Positions 52,124 to 61,160 of a stretch of DNA of 64,000 nt are shown one piece after another. Each line of letters begins with the position of its first letter. Positions within the stretch are counted from its first letter, which is position 1. Position numbers and translations under genes: made by a program. This stretch comes from Niastella populi. GTDB taxonomy: Bacteria; Bacteroidota; Bacteroidia; Chitinophagales; Chitinophagaceae. Location of the stretch: the NCBI RefSeq assembly GCF_002078015.1, contig NZ_LWBP01000145.1, positions 87,182-151,181 of the forward strand, given 5' to 3'. The notes beneath the pieces are model-generated. The model worked only from the letters and a program-made list of their open reading frames with translations. It ran no database searches and was not told where the DNA came from.

Positions 52124-53437
52124 ATGATCGTAACAATTCAACCATCTCAAATAAAAGGTTCCATTCAGGCGCCGGCTTCAAAAAGCTCCATGCAACGAGG
52201 TTGTGCCGCGTCTTTATTGTACCTGGGAACAACCGTCATTCGCAATCCCGGCCACTCCAATGATGATAAAGCTGCCCTCGGTGTCATCAAAGACCTGGGC
52301 GCAAAAGTGGAAACGCTGGCCGATGGTTCATTAAAGATTGCCGGCACCGGCGGTGTTAACCCCGAAAGCGGAACCGTAAACTGTGGCGAAAGTGGTTTGG
52401 GTATCCGCATGTTCACGCCCATTGTATCGATGAGCAATAAGCGCATTACCATCAATGGCGAAGGAAGCCTGGTAACCCGCCCCATGGATTTCTTTGACGA
52501 AGTATTACCGCAACTGGGTGTAGAGATCATATCGCGCGAAGGCAAACTGCCCTTGCAGGTAAAGGGCCCTTTAACACCAAAAGATATAACCATCGACGGT
52601 TCATTAAGCTCACAGTTCCTCACCGGTTTGTTAATGGCCTATGCCGCATCCAATGCAAAAGGCGTAACCATTACTGTCGATAACCTGAAGAGCAAACCGT
52701 ACATCGATCTTACGCTGGCTGTAATGAAACAGTTTGGCTGGGAAGTGGAGAACAGGAATTACGAAGCGTTCCATTTCAAGGCGGCCGATCCCAAAGCGCC
52801 TGCTGCCTCGATGCCGCCGCCCCCGCAAAAGACCTATACGGTTGAAGGCGACTGGAGCGGCGCTGCTTTTTTACTGGTTACCGGCGCCATTGCCGGCGAC
52901 ATTACGGTAAAAGGGCTCGATGTGCAGTCGACCCAGGCCGACCGTGCCGTGTTGCAGGCTTTACAGTCATGCGGCGCCAAACTCAGCATCCAGGCAGAAC
53001 AGATTGAGGTGGGGCCCGCAGAACTGAAAGCGTTCCAGTTCGATGCCACCGAATGCCCCGACCTGTTTCCGCCGCTGGTTGCCCTGGCTTCTTATTGCAA
53101 AGGCACAACGGTGATAGAAGGGGTAGGAAGGCTTACCCATAAAGAAAGCAACCGCGCATTGACGTTGCAGGAAGAGTTTGGTAAAATGGGGGTGGAAATA
53201 GAATTGCAGAACGACCTGATGCTGATCAAAGGCGTAACGGCATTGAAGGGAGCCGCTGTGCATTCGCACCACGATCACCGTATTGCCATGGCTTGTGCCG
53301 TAGCGGCATTAAAGGCTACCGGCGAAACCACTATCAGCGAAGCCCAGGCCATCAATAAATCGTACCCCGATTTTTATGAGCATATTCAGGAATTGGGCGC
53401 TATTGTGAATAAAAAGAGCGTTGCACCCAACGCCTGA
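52124..53437 (+). CDS. aroA: 3-phosphoshikimate 1-carboxyvinyltransferase (EPSP synthase)
   Basis: The 437-residue enzyme joins shikimate-3-phosphate with PEP. The N-terminal PASKSSMQRGCAAS carries the active-site Lys and Ser residues (QAPASKSSMQR); CGESGLGIRMFTPI stands for the usual NAGTAxR block, here in a divergent form common in Bacteroidota; and HHDHRIAMACAVAAL near the C-terminus is conserved. The divergent second block resembles glyphosate-tolerant variants, but tolerance cannot be inferred from this alone. It lies 64 nt after aroB across a repeat and 174 nt before aroC. Confidence 0.93.
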   Translation: MIVTIQPSQIKGSIQAPASKSSMQRGCAASLLYLGTTVIRNPGHSNDDKAALGVIKDLGAKVETLADGSLKIAGTGGVNPESGTVNCGESGLGIRMFTPIVSMSNKRITINGEGSLVTRPMDFFDEVLPQLGVEIISREGKLPLQVKGPLTPKDITIDGSLSSQFLTGLLMAYAASNAKGVTITVDNLKSKPYIDLTLAVMKQFGWEVENRNYEAFHFKAADPKAPAASMPPPPQKTYTVEGDWSGAAFLLVTGAIAGDITVKGLDVQSTQADRAVLQALQSCGAKLSIQAEQIEVGPAELKAFQFDATECPDLFPPLVALASYCKGTTVIEGVGRLTHKESNRALTLQEEFGKMGVEIELQNDLMLIKGVTALKGAAVHSHHDHRIAMACAVAALKATGETTISEAQAINKSYPDFYEHIQELGAIVNKKSVAPNA

Positions 53438-53489
53438 GCTAAACGCAAAAAGCTTAACGCGGCGCAGTTGAAAAGTTGACAGGGTTGAT

Positions 53490-53545
53490 AGCGTTCATCA
53501 CGTTTCCCGATGAAGTCGGGATTTGCCGTTTCACGATTGCCGGTA
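53490..53545. repeat. variant hairpin module with TTTGCCG/TTTCACG units
   Basis: A shortened CCCGATGAAGTCGGG hairpin (53506-53520) followed by TTTGCCG and TTTCACG units; between aroA and aroC. Confidence 0.7.
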
Positions 53546-53611
53546 GCCGGTCAGAGGCCAGTTAATATCAGGATGTTTAAATAGTAACGAGATCATTCAA
53601 TATTAGAATAA

Positions 53612-54604
53612 ATGAACAGTTTCGGTCGCATATTCAAAGTAACCATCTTTGGTGAATCGCATGGTGAAAGTGTGGGTTTGAATATTGATGGTTGTCCGGC
53701 AGGTTTGCCATTGACGGTAGAAGATTTTTTGGTTGATATCGAGCGTCGCAAAGGCGGTACCCAAAAAGGAACCACGCCGCGTAAAGAAGACGATCTGCCG
53801 ATCTTTAAAAGCGGGGTGTTCAACAACAAAACAACCGGCGCTCCCCTTACTATATTATTCGAGAACAAGAATACCCGCTCGGGCGATTATGAAAAGCAAC
53901 GCGCGGTTCCGCGCCCCGGCCACGCCGATTTTGTAGCCCACCAGAAATTCGGCGGTAATGAAGATTACCGCGGTGGCGGCCATTTCAGCGGCCGGCTAAC
54001 GGTAGCGCTCGTGGCTGCAGGCGTTATTGCCAAAAAACTGTTGGGCAGTGCAACCGTTACTGCCAACATCCTCGAGATCGGTGGTGAGAAGGACCTTGAA
54101 AAAGGATTACAGAATGCCATCGATCATAAAGATTCTATAGGTGGCATTGTTGAATGCCGCGTGAACGGATTACCGGCAGGTTTGGGCGAGCCCTTCTTCG
54201 ATTCGGCCGAATCATTGCTCAGTCATGCCGTATTCGCCATTCCAGCCATTCGCGGTATCGAGTTCGGGACCGGTTTTGCGGCCGCCCGGATGTACGGAAG
54301 CGAGCACAACGATGCGATTGAAGATATGACCGGTAAAACCCGCACCAACCATGCCGGCGGCATTGTAGGCGGTATCACCAATGGCAATGAAATTGTTTTC
54401 CGCATTGCGGTAAAACCTACTTCTTCAACACCAAAGGACCAGCAAACACTCAACTGGGAAAGCGGTGAAATAGAGAATTTTTCGGTAAAAGGCCGTCACG
54501 ACCTGTGCATTGCATTGCGTGTGCCGGTAGTGCTCGAAGCCGTTACCGCCATGGTGCTGGCCGATCTGCTGTTGCTTGAACAACGCATCAAACGGTTGAT
54601 CTAA
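53612..54604 (+). CDS. aroC: chorismate synthase
   Basis: The 330-residue FMN-dependent lyase makes chorismate from EPSP. Signatures are GESHG (14-18), RPGHADF and EDYRGGGHFSGR (the His/Arg active-site block), and a C-terminal GRHDLCIALRVPVV segment. It is somewhat shorter than the approximately 360 residues usual for AroC, missing part of the C-terminal helix, but all motifs are present. It is the last aro gene of the cluster and is followed after 3 nt by a DUF952 gene. Confidence 0.95.
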   Translation: MNSFGRIFKVTIFGESHGESVGLNIDGCPAGLPLTVEDFLVDIERRKGGTQKGTTPRKEDDLPIFKSGVFNNKTTGAPLTILFENKNTRSGDYEKQRAVPRPGHADFVAHQKFGGNEDYRGGGHFSGRLTVALVAAGVIAKKLLGSATVTANILEIGGEKDLEKGLQNAIDHKDSIGGIVECRVNGLPAGLGEPFFDSAESLLSHAVFAIPAIRGIEFGTGFAAARMYGSEHNDAIEDMTGKTRTNHAGGIVGGITNGNEIVFRIAVKPTSSTPKDQQTLNWESGEIENFSVKGRHDLCIALRVPVVLEAVTAMVLADLLLLEQRIKRLI

Positions 54605-54607
54605 ACA

Positions 54608-54916
54608 ATGCCTGTTATCTATCATATTACTTCCTGCAATGAATGGGAGGCGGCTTTCGCAAAAGGTTCCTATGCCGCCCCTTCCCTTGAAACAGAAGGC
54701 TTTATTCATTGTTGTACCAGGTCCCAGGTTCAGGGGGTGCTGCAGCGTTATTTTAAAGGCGCCACCGATCTGGTATTGCTTGAAATAGCAACTGAAAAAA
54801 TACAAAGCCGCCTTGTTTATGAATGGTCGCCTGCAGGCGCAGATGAATTCCCTCATATATATGGGCCCATAAATACCGATGCGGTTATCAGTACAGGGAG
54901 CCCGTTCAATCTTTAA
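54608..54916 (+). CDS. DUF952 family protein
   Basis: The 102-residue product is a single-domain DUF952 protein with the motif SLETEGFIHCCTRSQV (His and Cys in the conserved pocket) and a C-terminal PHIYGPI block that recalls a small ADP-ribosyltransferase-like fold. Function is not established. It starts 3 nt after the aroC stop and is 9 nt from the next gene, so it is probably carried on the same transcript. Confidence 0.8.
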   Translation: MPVIYHITSCNEWEAAFAKGSYAAPSLETEGFIHCCTRSQVQGVLQRYFKGATDLVLLEIATEKIQSRLVYEWSPAGADEFPHIYGPINTDAVISTGSPFNL

Positions 54917-54925
54917 TCTTCCTTT

Positions 54926-55222
54926 ATGCACCAGTACATCATCAATGCTTCTATTCAGATAGTGCCTATTGTATTGGACAAACATCCCTATGAATGGGTT
55001 GATGAGGCCATTGCCATTATACAAAAGGCCGGCATCAGATACGAGGTCACGCCCTTTGCCACCATCCTCGAAGGCACCTATGATGCTGTAATGAAAGTTA
55101 TTCATGAAGTGAACGAATTCCTGTATCAAAAGGGCTGTGCCGAATGGATCACCAACCTGCAAATTCAAATTCGTAGTGACAGGAATGTTACCGGGGCCGA
55201 AAAAACGGAGAAGTTTAGTTAA
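54926..55222 (+). CDS. thiamine-binding/YkoF-MTH1187-like protein
   Basis: The 98-residue ferredoxin-fold protein matches the MTH1187/YkoF family (DUF77): INASIQIVPI in the first strand, a helix with a conserved HPYEWVDEAIAIIQKAGIRY, and TILEGTYDAVMKVIHEV. Related proteins bind thiamine or hydroxymethylpyrimidine. No thiamine genes are near, so the ligand is unproven. It is the last gene of the aro run. The stop codon lies inside AGTTAAC. The 55223-55405 gap before the convergent gene holds no terminator that I could identify. Confidence 0.78.
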   Translation: MHQYIINASIQIVPIVLDKHPYEWVDEAIAIIQKAGIRYEVTPFATILEGTYDAVMKVIHEVNEFLYQKGCAEWITNLQIQIRSDRNVTGAEKTEKFS

Positions 55223-55405
55223 CGGATTTGCCTTTGTGCGGCCGGTTGAGTAGTTAATTCAATTGAACTGTGTTGTAATTGTACTGAACGGAGGCTTCTA
55301 ATACAATTAACCTGCCTTCAATTGAAAATAAATGGCATTCTTCTGTATTTCCTTGTCAACCCGTTAACATGTTCTGTCAACTTACCAACCTTGCCAACCT
55401 GCTCC

Positions 55406-56128
55406 TTAATAAGCCAGTTTATCAAATGGCAGATCCAGCACCTGATACCCACGATCATTATTCCAGAAAAAATGCCACCACTCGGTATCCAGCTTTTTGA
55501 ACCCGTGTTTTTCCATGGTTTCCGTCAATAATTTGCGGTGTTCCAGCACGGCTGGAGCCAGGCCGGTAAAGCTGTGATGGGCCGTATCGGTGAAATTGTC
55601 AAACCCGGTGCCCATATCCAGTTCGCGCCGGGTTTTCAAATCAATGATGGTAAGGTCAACTGCCAGTCCGCGATTGTGTCCCGAGCCTTTGGAGGGGTTG
55701 GCCACATACCGCTCATCGTGGATCAGTTCCCAAAAACTTACGGTTACACTGTACGGCCGGTAGGCGTCAAAGATCTTCAGCCCGTATCCCCGGCTTTTTA
55801 ATTCCTTTTGAACGGCCGCCAGGGCCCGGGCGGCAGGCAACCGCAAAAAGGTATGCCGGGTGGCCGGAACATACATCTGGCGATGCATAAAATTGTTAAT
55901 TGTGCCGTAACGCAGGTCGTATACGATACCCGGTATCAGCGTTTGCAGCTCTACCATTTCATGGGCCGGGTCTTTTTTTACAGACAGTTGATATTCAGTG
56001 AGTTTATCGATAACCGCCACCCCATACTTACTAACGGCTGTTTGCTGCCCGTGCAACTGGGTAACGTGGAAAAAAATAAGGAAAGCCATTACGGAAATAC
56101 AGCGGGTAAGCACTATTTTGTATAACAT
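55406..56128 (-). CDS. M15-family D-Ala-D-Ala dipeptidase-like protein
   Basis: The 240-residue exported product (signal peptide to about LHGQ) belongs to the VanX/DdpX subgroup of M15 zinc peptidases. GSGHNRGLAVDLT supplies the zinc His and Asp, and TEWWHFFW the catalytic Glu and second His. It probably cleaves D-alanyl-D-alanine from turned-over peptidoglycan; a role in glycopeptide resistance would need the other van genes, which are absent. It is divergent from the L,D-transpeptidase gene, suggesting a shared cell-wall setting. Confidence 0.88.
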   Translation of the reverse strand: MLYKIVLTRCISVMAFLIFFHVTQLHGQQTAVSKYGVAVIDKLTEYQLSVKKDPAHEMVELQTLIPGIVYDLRYGTINNFMHRQMYVPATRHTFLRLPAARALAAVQKELKSRGYGLKIFDAYRPYSVTVSFWELIHDERYVANPSKGSGHNRGLAVDLTIIDLKTRRELDMGTGFDNFTDTAHHSFTGLAPAVLEHRKLLTETMEKHGFKKLDTEWWHFFWNNDRGYQVLDLPFDKLAY

Positions 56129-56203
56129 TGTAACCGGTTTAAAAGCCAGATTGGTAAGTGAAAAGATACAAACTTTTATTCCGGATAACCAGGATCAATA
56201 AAC

Positions 56204-57901
56204 ATGAAAAAATGTATTAATTCGGGCCTTCACTGGTGTTTGATAATTGTAGCGCTCAGTTTGGTGGCCTGTCACAGTCGTGGAAAGGCCGCCGAAAAGC
56301 CCGAAAAGCCTAAAGAAAAGGACATTGTGATCCAGCCGGAAGCGCTGAGTGTAAGCATTGTTCGCAACATTGAAACCACCCTCGAATTTGTACTTGCCAG
56401 CGACGGTGTATTGAACGACTCCATGGTGCTTGCAAAGGACAGCCTGGTTAACGAGATCTACGCAAAAAGAAGTTTCGAACCCGTATGGAGCACCCAGGAA
56501 AAATGGCTGCCCCTGAGCGATTCCCTGCTTGAATTCATTGGCCGGGCCAGGGAGTACGGCTTATTCCAATCCGATTATCATTACCGCATTTTACAGAATA
56601 TACGCAAAAAAACTATCGAAGACACGCTTGGGCGCAAGGATGCCGCTTTATGGTCGCGGGGCGAAATTCTGCTCACAGATGCCTTTTTCAGAATGTGTTA
56701 CGACCTGCGAAAAGGCCGTTTGCCTTATGACAGCGTTACACTGCGAAAAGACAGCATGAATACCCAGGCTTACCTGGGCCTGTTCGATACGTTATGGCAA
56801 AACAAAGATGTGGCAGGGCTGATGCATGCCCTGGAACCGAAACACGTGGCCTACGATTCGTTGAAGGCCGCGCTGCAAACCTTCCTGCAATCAGCAGAAC
56901 CACTTAAGAAATATACATATGTCCCTTACCCGGCGGTAAATACTCCCGAATACTATAACATCCTGAAACAACGGCTGTTTGAAGAAGGGCTGCTGGAGTC
57001 GCCCTTTGATTACCTCGATACCACATCGATGAAGCTGGTGGTTGGAAAATACCAGCGGAAGAAGGGAATTACCGAAACCGGAAAGCTGAACGCCGGCACG
57101 GTAAGCAGCCTGAACAATACAAACTGGGAAAAATTTAAAAGAATAGCTATTACTTTAGACCGGTTTAAGTTATTACCCGATTCAATGCCAACGACTTATA
57201 TCTGGGTGAACATCCCGGCCTACCGCATGAGGATCGTTGACTCGGGTAATGTAGCACTGGAATCGAACGTTATAGTAGGGCAGCCAAAGACACGAACGCC
57301 GTTGTTGACGTCAAATGTGTCGAATTTCATTACCTATCCGCAGTGGACGGTGCCTTACAGCATTATTTTCGGTGAAATGCTGCCGAAAATAAAGGCGAAT
57401 CCCGATTACCTGCGGAAACAGAACCTGATGGTGGTTGACAAGAATGATAGCGTAATGAACCCCGACAGCCTGAACTGGAAGAAGTTTAACAAAAATAATT
57501 TCCCGTACCTTATCAAACAGCGGCAGGGCGACGATAATTCGCTGGGGGTATTGAAATTCAACTTCGCAAATAAATATGCCGTTTATTTGCACGACACCAA
57601 CGCCCGCTGGCTGTTCTCGAAAGAGAACCGGGCGCTCAGTCACGGTTGTGTAAGAGTTCGGGAATTCCTGAAACTGGCCAACTTTTTGGTAAGGAACGAT
57701 ACCATCCGGTTTCCGCCCGACACATTGCGAAACTGGATAACCCGCCAGGAGAAACATGTTGTGTCGGGGTTTCCGAGGGTGCCCATTTTTATCAGGTATT
57801 TCACCTGTGAGGTAAAAGATGGAGATATAAAATTTTATAATGATGTGTATGGGGAAGACCGGGTACTGAGTGAACGGTACTTTGATAACAAGGCACTATA
57901 G
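56204..57901 (+). CDS. YcbB-like L,D-transpeptidase lipoprotein
   Basis: The 565-residue product begins with a lipobox (LVAC, Cys23). It has a peptidoglycan-binding-like domain (about 265-310), and a YkuD catalytic domain with SHGCVRV (nucleophile Cys482). This matches the YcbB/LdtD group that makes 3-3 cross-links in peptidoglycan. The N-terminal scaffold region (about 40-250) is typical of the larger members. It is followed by an RlpA-like gene 34 nt later and is divergent from a D-Ala-D-Ala dipeptidase-like gene, forming a cell-wall cluster. Confidence 0.88.
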   Translation: MKKCINSGLHWCLIIVALSLVACHSRGKAAEKPEKPKEKDIVIQPEALSVSIVRNIETTLEFVLASDGVLNDSMVLAKDSLVNEIYAKRSFEPVWSTQEKWLPLSDSLLEFIGRAREYGLFQSDYHYRILQNIRKKTIEDTLGRKDAALWSRGEILLTDAFFRMCYDLRKGRLPYDSVTLRKDSMNTQAYLGLFDTLWQNKDVAGLMHALEPKHVAYDSLKAALQTFLQSAEPLKKYTYVPYPAVNTPEYYNILKQRLFEEGLLESPFDYLDTTSMKLVVGKYQRKKGITETGKLNAGTVSSLNNTNWEKFKRIAITLDRFKLLPDSMPTTYIWVNIPAYRMRIVDSGNVALESNVIVGQPKTRTPLLTSNVSNFITYPQWTVPYSIIFGEMLPKIKANPDYLRKQNLMVVDKNDSVMNPDSLNWKKFNKNNFPYLIKQRQGDDNSLGVLKFNFANKYAVYLHDTNARWLFSKENRALSHGCVRVREFLKLANFLVRNDTIRFPPDTLRNWITRQEKHVVSGFPRVPIFIRYFTCEVKDGDIKFYNDVYGEDRVLSERYFDNKAL

Positions 57902-57935
57902 TTACGATTGCTTTCAGCCTTTAAAATTCTATACC

Positions 57936-58364
57936 ATGAAAAATGTTTTGGTTTTAACAGTCCTGATATGCTCTTTTTTTGTGTCTGTGGCGCAAAGCAG
58001 GGATAGCGTGGCATTGAATAAGAAACGGAATGTGCCTGTAACACAATATGGTGTGGCCAGTTTTTATGCCGATAAGTTCGAAGGAAAGCTTACCTGCACC
58101 GATGAGGTGTTTACCCAGAAAAAGCTGACCGCCGCGTGCAATACACTCCCGCTCAATTGCTGGATAAGAGTTACCAACCTCAAAAATAATAAAAGCGTGC
58201 TGGTACGCATCAACGACCGCATGCACCCGGCTAATCCCCGGTTGATAGATATGAGCAAATCCGCCGCCGTAGCCCTCGGTTATACCGGCCATGGTTTAAC
58301 GAGGGTGAAGATCACGTATTTGGGTAAAAAGAAACCCGAAGAAGCCGATATGGCTACCAGGTAA
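57936..58364 (+). CDS. RlpA-like double-psi beta-barrel protein
   Basis: The 142-residue product has a signal peptide (to about SVAQ) and an RlpA-type double-psi beta-barrel: GVASFYADKFEGKLTCTDEVF near the N-terminus and VLVRINDRMHPANPRLIDMSKSAA at the core, including the conserved catalytic-type Asp in INDR. The barrel resembles lytic transglycosylases that act on denuded glycan. There is no SPOR domain. ATG 57936 gives a normal signal peptide; the longer frame would start inside the preceding gene. Confidence 0.85.
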   Translation: MKNVLVLTVLICSFFVSVAQSRDSVALNKKRNVPVTQYGVASFYADKFEGKLTCTDEVFTQKKLTAACNTLPLNCWIRVTNLKNNKSVLVRINDRMHPANPRLIDMSKSAAVALGYTGHGLTRVKITYLGKKKPEEADMATR

Positions 58365-58365
58365 T

Positions 58366-58497
58366 CACCGGTTACCAATTCCCCGTTCCCGGTTGCCAGG
58401 CCCTGATTCCGGGCAACTCGGCAATTATTAGACTGTATAAATTTTTTGCCCGGTAACTGGTAACCGGCAGCTGGCGCCCGGTTACCGGTACCTGAAT
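58366..58497. repeat. inverted-arm repeat (GGTTACCG family)
   Basis: Left arm CCGGTTACCAATTCCCCG-type units and right arm CGGTAACTGGTAACCGG/CCGGTTACCGG-type units around an AT-rich spacer; starts 2 nt after the RlpA-like stop. Confidence 0.7.
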
Positions 58498-58612
58498 CTC
58501 CGTTTCAGCTCGTAATTGGTAAGCCCTGTTGATTTTTACATTTAATTTATTTTTCCAGTTTACGGGTAGCGGTTATTTTTGTTTGGAACGGTTCTTCCAA
58601 ACATAGCCGGTT

Positions 58613-59230
58613 ATGAATAAAAACGTAGGATTACTGCTGGCCGTCCTGCCACTACTGGCGCCTGCTTTTAGCCAGGAGGATGATATACAGCGACCTACGT
58701 TGGGGATCTATTTTTTCTTCAATGATTTTAAGACCGCCGAAAACATTCGCGCTACTTCCCTGAGTGAAGTATTGCGTAATTCTCAATTTGGCAAGCTGAA
58801 GGAAATGTCGCCGGGGCTTGCGCTGAACTATATCAATGGCATGTCAGGGCATTTCGATTTCGCGGGCACTTTAACCGGTAGTTTCATCGACTATTATAAA
58901 CGTGACGGCACTTCCCTGGGCCAGGATAATCTGCTGCTTGAAGGCGATGTGTCGCTAAAGGCCAAGCTGTTTTCGAACCGGTATTGGGTGAGCCCGTTCG
59001 CGCAGCTGGGCGCCGGTATTTCAAAGTACAGGGTGTATTGGGGCGCATTCATTCCTGCCGGTATCGGCGTGCAGGTAAATCTTTTCGATGAAGCGTTCTT
59101 TATTTTCAATGGCCAGTACCGCGTAGCCGTTACCAGTACGGTGAGCAATCATTTCTTTTATAGTTTGGGTATTGCGGGGAATATTGGGGGCAGGAAGAAA
59201 AATGTCAATCACTCTGTATTACCGGATTAG
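58613..59230 (+). CDS. outer-membrane beta-barrel-like protein of unknown function
   Basis: The 205-residue product has a signal peptide (cleavage near PAFSQ) and alternating hydrophobic strands with aromatic girdles (LGIYFFFNDF, FIDYYKR, FIFNGQYRVAV) ending in a Phe/Tyr-rich strand, as expected for a small 8-strand outer-membrane barrel. No known family was recognised. It is probably monocistronic; a long inverted repeat follows. Confidence 0.6.
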   Translation: MNKNVGLLLAVLPLLAPAFSQEDDIQRPTLGIYFFFNDFKTAENIRATSLSEVLRNSQFGKLKEMSPGLALNYINGMSGHFDFAGTLTGSFIDYYKRDGTSLGQDNLLLEGDVSLKAKLFSNRYWVSPFAQLGAGISKYRVYWGAFIPAGIGVQVNLFDEAFFIFNGQYRVAVTSTVSNHFFYSLGIAGNIGGRKKNVNHSVLPD

Positions 59231-59239
59231 TTCACTGTT

Positions 59240-59424
59240 TATGAGTTATTCAGTTATTCAGTTGTTCAGTTGTTCAGTTAAGGCATTTTTTCACTGACAA
59301 CCTCACTAACACAGTCTCGAAATTAAAACCTGGGAGCTGTAATATGAGACCTAAGAACTGTGAACTGTGAACTGTGAACTATGAACTATGAACTATGAAC
59401 TAAATAACTGAACAACTGAATAAC
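59240..59424. repeat. large inverted-arm repeat (GTTATTCAG/GAACTGT family)
   Basis: 18-nt perfect arms GTTATTCAGTTGTTCAGT (59253-59270) and its complement (59407-59424); next to the right arm are tandem GAACTGT and GAACTAT heptamers (59356-59402). It lies between convergent genes. Confidence 0.92.
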
Positions 59425-59439
59425 TTTTAAGTTAACATC

Positions 59440-60579
59440 CTACAACACTCCTTTGGTGCTGGGCAAATAATTGGAAAGTGGATCTCTTTTAACCGCCATC
59501 CTTATCGCTTTCGCAAATGCTTTGAAGATGGCTTCAATTTTATGATGCTCATTATCGCCATGGCATTCGATATTCAGGTTACAACGGGCGGCATCGGAAA
59601 AAGATTTAAAGAAATGGAAGAACATTTCCGTTGGCATTTCACCAATGCGTTCTCTTTTGAATTCGGCATTCCATACGATCCAGTTACGGCCGCCGAAATC
59701 GATCACTACTTTGGCATCGGCTTCATCCATAGGTAAGGCAAAACCATAGCGCTCCATCCCGCGTTTATCGGCCAGCGCTTTGGCAAACGCTTCGCCGAGG
59801 GCAATACCGGTATCTTCAATGGTGTGATGCTCGTCAATGTGCAGGTCACCGTTAGCCCTGATGGTGAGGTCCATTTTGCCGTGGCGCGCTATCTGATCGA
59901 GCATATGATCGAAAAAGCCCAAACCGGTATAAATGGCGCCTTTACCGCTTCCGTCTACATTCAGTTCTATCTTTATCTGCGTTTCATTGGTATTGCGTTC
60001 ATGTACTACTTTACGTAATCCCAGCTTCAGGAATTCGTATATCACGCTCCAGTGTGTTGTTTCCAGTGCGATCACCGGGCGCAGCTCATCAACCTTGTCT
60101 TTTATTTCACCGGCGCCGAGGCTGGAATCGAGGTTCAGCCAAATGGCTTTACAACCCAGGTTCTTAGCCAGTTGAACATCAGTGATGCGGTCGCCGATCA
60201 CATACGAGTTTTCGATGTCGTAAGCCGGGTTATTGAGGTACTGCTTTAACAAGCCTGTGCCCGGTTTACGGGTGGGGGCATTTTCATTTGGGAAGGTTCT
60301 GTCAATATGCACCGCGCTGAAATGAATGCCTTCGCCTTCCAGGCTTTTCATCACCAGGTTGTGCAGGGGCCAGAAGGTATCTTCGGGAAAACCTGCAGTG
60401 CCCAGTCCATCCTGGTTCGTAACCATTACCAGCTCATAATCCAGCTCACGGGCTATGCGGCCCATGTATTCGAACATGTGGGGATAGAAAGTGAGCTTGT
60501 CAAAAGAATCCAACTGGTAAGTGGGAGGCGCTTCATTGATCAATGTACCGTCGCGGTCGATGAATAGAATCCGTTTCAA
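59440..60579 (-). CDS. hisB: bifunctional histidinol-phosphatase / imidazoleglycerol-phosphate dehydratase
   Basis: The 379-residue enzyme has an N-terminal HAD phosphatase (about 1-165, nucleophile Asp in [11 protein letters not shown]) and a C-terminal IGP dehydratase (about 188-379, with [21 protein letters not shown] and [20 protein letters not shown] metal-binding repeats). Both steps serve histidine synthesis. It is separated from hisC by a cytochrome c and a PQQ-type dehydrogenase gene on the same strand, so the his transcript is either split or carries unrelated genes. Confidence 0.96.
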   Translation of the reverse strand: MKRILFIDRDGTLINEAPPTYQLDSFDKLTFYPHMFEYMGRIARELDYELVMVTNQDGLGTAGFPEDTFWPLHNLVMKSLEGEGIHFSAVHIDRTFPNENAPTRKPGTGLLKQYLNNPAYDIENSYVIGDRITDVQLAKNLGCKAIWLNLDSSLGAGEIKDKVDELRPVIALETTHWSVIYEFLKLGLRKVVHERNTNETQIKIELNVDGSGKGAIYTGLGFFDHMLDQIARHGKMDLTIRANGDLHIDEHHTIEDTGIALGEAFAKALADKRGMERYGFALPMDEADAKVVIDFGGRNWIVWNAEFKRERIGEMPTEMFFHFFKSFSDAARCNLNIECHGDNEHHKIEAIFKAFAKAIRMAVKRDPLSNYLPSTKGVL

Positions 60580-60604
60580 AAATGTAAGTTTATTGGTTCT
60601 GTTT

Positions 60605-61024
60605 TTATTTAAGTTTTGCGCGTAATGCTTTTACTTCAGCCATTGTTACCATGCTGGCTTTATTGCCAAAGCTATTGCGAACATACGTCAATACATCGGC
60701 AATTTCCTGGTCGTTCAACACCGATTCCTGGGGCGGCATGGGATTGTGAAATGTATCGCCATCGATCTCTATTTCACCACCCTGCAATCCTTTCAATATA
60801 ATTTTCGTCAATGCTTTCTTATCGCCCAGCACCCATTTCGTTTTAGCGAGCGGCGGGTTCATATTGGGAACACCGCTGCCATCCTGCTGATGACAGGCGA
60901 GACAGGCGTTTTCATATACTGTTTTACCGCGTGCAATAGCCGCTTTTAAACCGGCTGGTTGCTGTTGTATGGCAAATGCGGTGGCAAAAATAAAAACGAA
61001 TACTGCGGGAATTACCTTTTTCAT
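60605..61024 (-). CDS. exported c-type cytochrome
   Basis: The 139-residue product has a signal peptide (to about AFAIQ) and one heme c motif CLACH (Cys41, Cys44, His45); the distal ligand is probably the Met in FHNPMPP. It is a small soluble electron carrier of the cbb3/class I type. It is directly downstream of a PQQ-dependent dehydrogenase gene (137-nt gap) and is its likely electron acceptor. ATG 61024 (MKKVIP) is preferred over an upstream extension lacking a signal-like start. Confidence 0.88.
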   Translation of the reverse strand: MKKVIPAVFVFIFATAFAIQQQPAGLKAAIARGKTVYENACLACHQQDGSGVPNMNPPLAKTKWVLGDKKALTKIILKGLQGGEIEIDGDTFHNPMPPQESVLNDQEIADVLTYVRNSFGNKASMVTMAEVKALRAKLK

Positions 61025-61056
61025 ATGTTTACTGTGTTGGGTGAATGCTAGATGCA

Positions 61057-61160
61057 GGTTACCGGTTACCAGTTGCCAGCCAAAAAAATTATACATTAAT
61101 TATTGCCGGGCACACTGAGATTCATGGCCTGGCGACCGGGAACCGGAACCTGGTAACTGG
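61057..61160. repeat. inverted-arm repeat (GGTTACCG family)
   Basis: GGTTACCGGTTACCAGTTGC (61057-61077) and inverted GCGACCGGGAACCGGAACCTGG-like right arm cut short by the dehydrogenase stop; around an A/T spacer. Confidence 0.7.

Noticed and set aside
52379..52440. EPSP synthase as a glyphosate-resistance gene
   Set aside because: The divergent second motif is noted, but tolerance cannot be concluded from this sequence alone.
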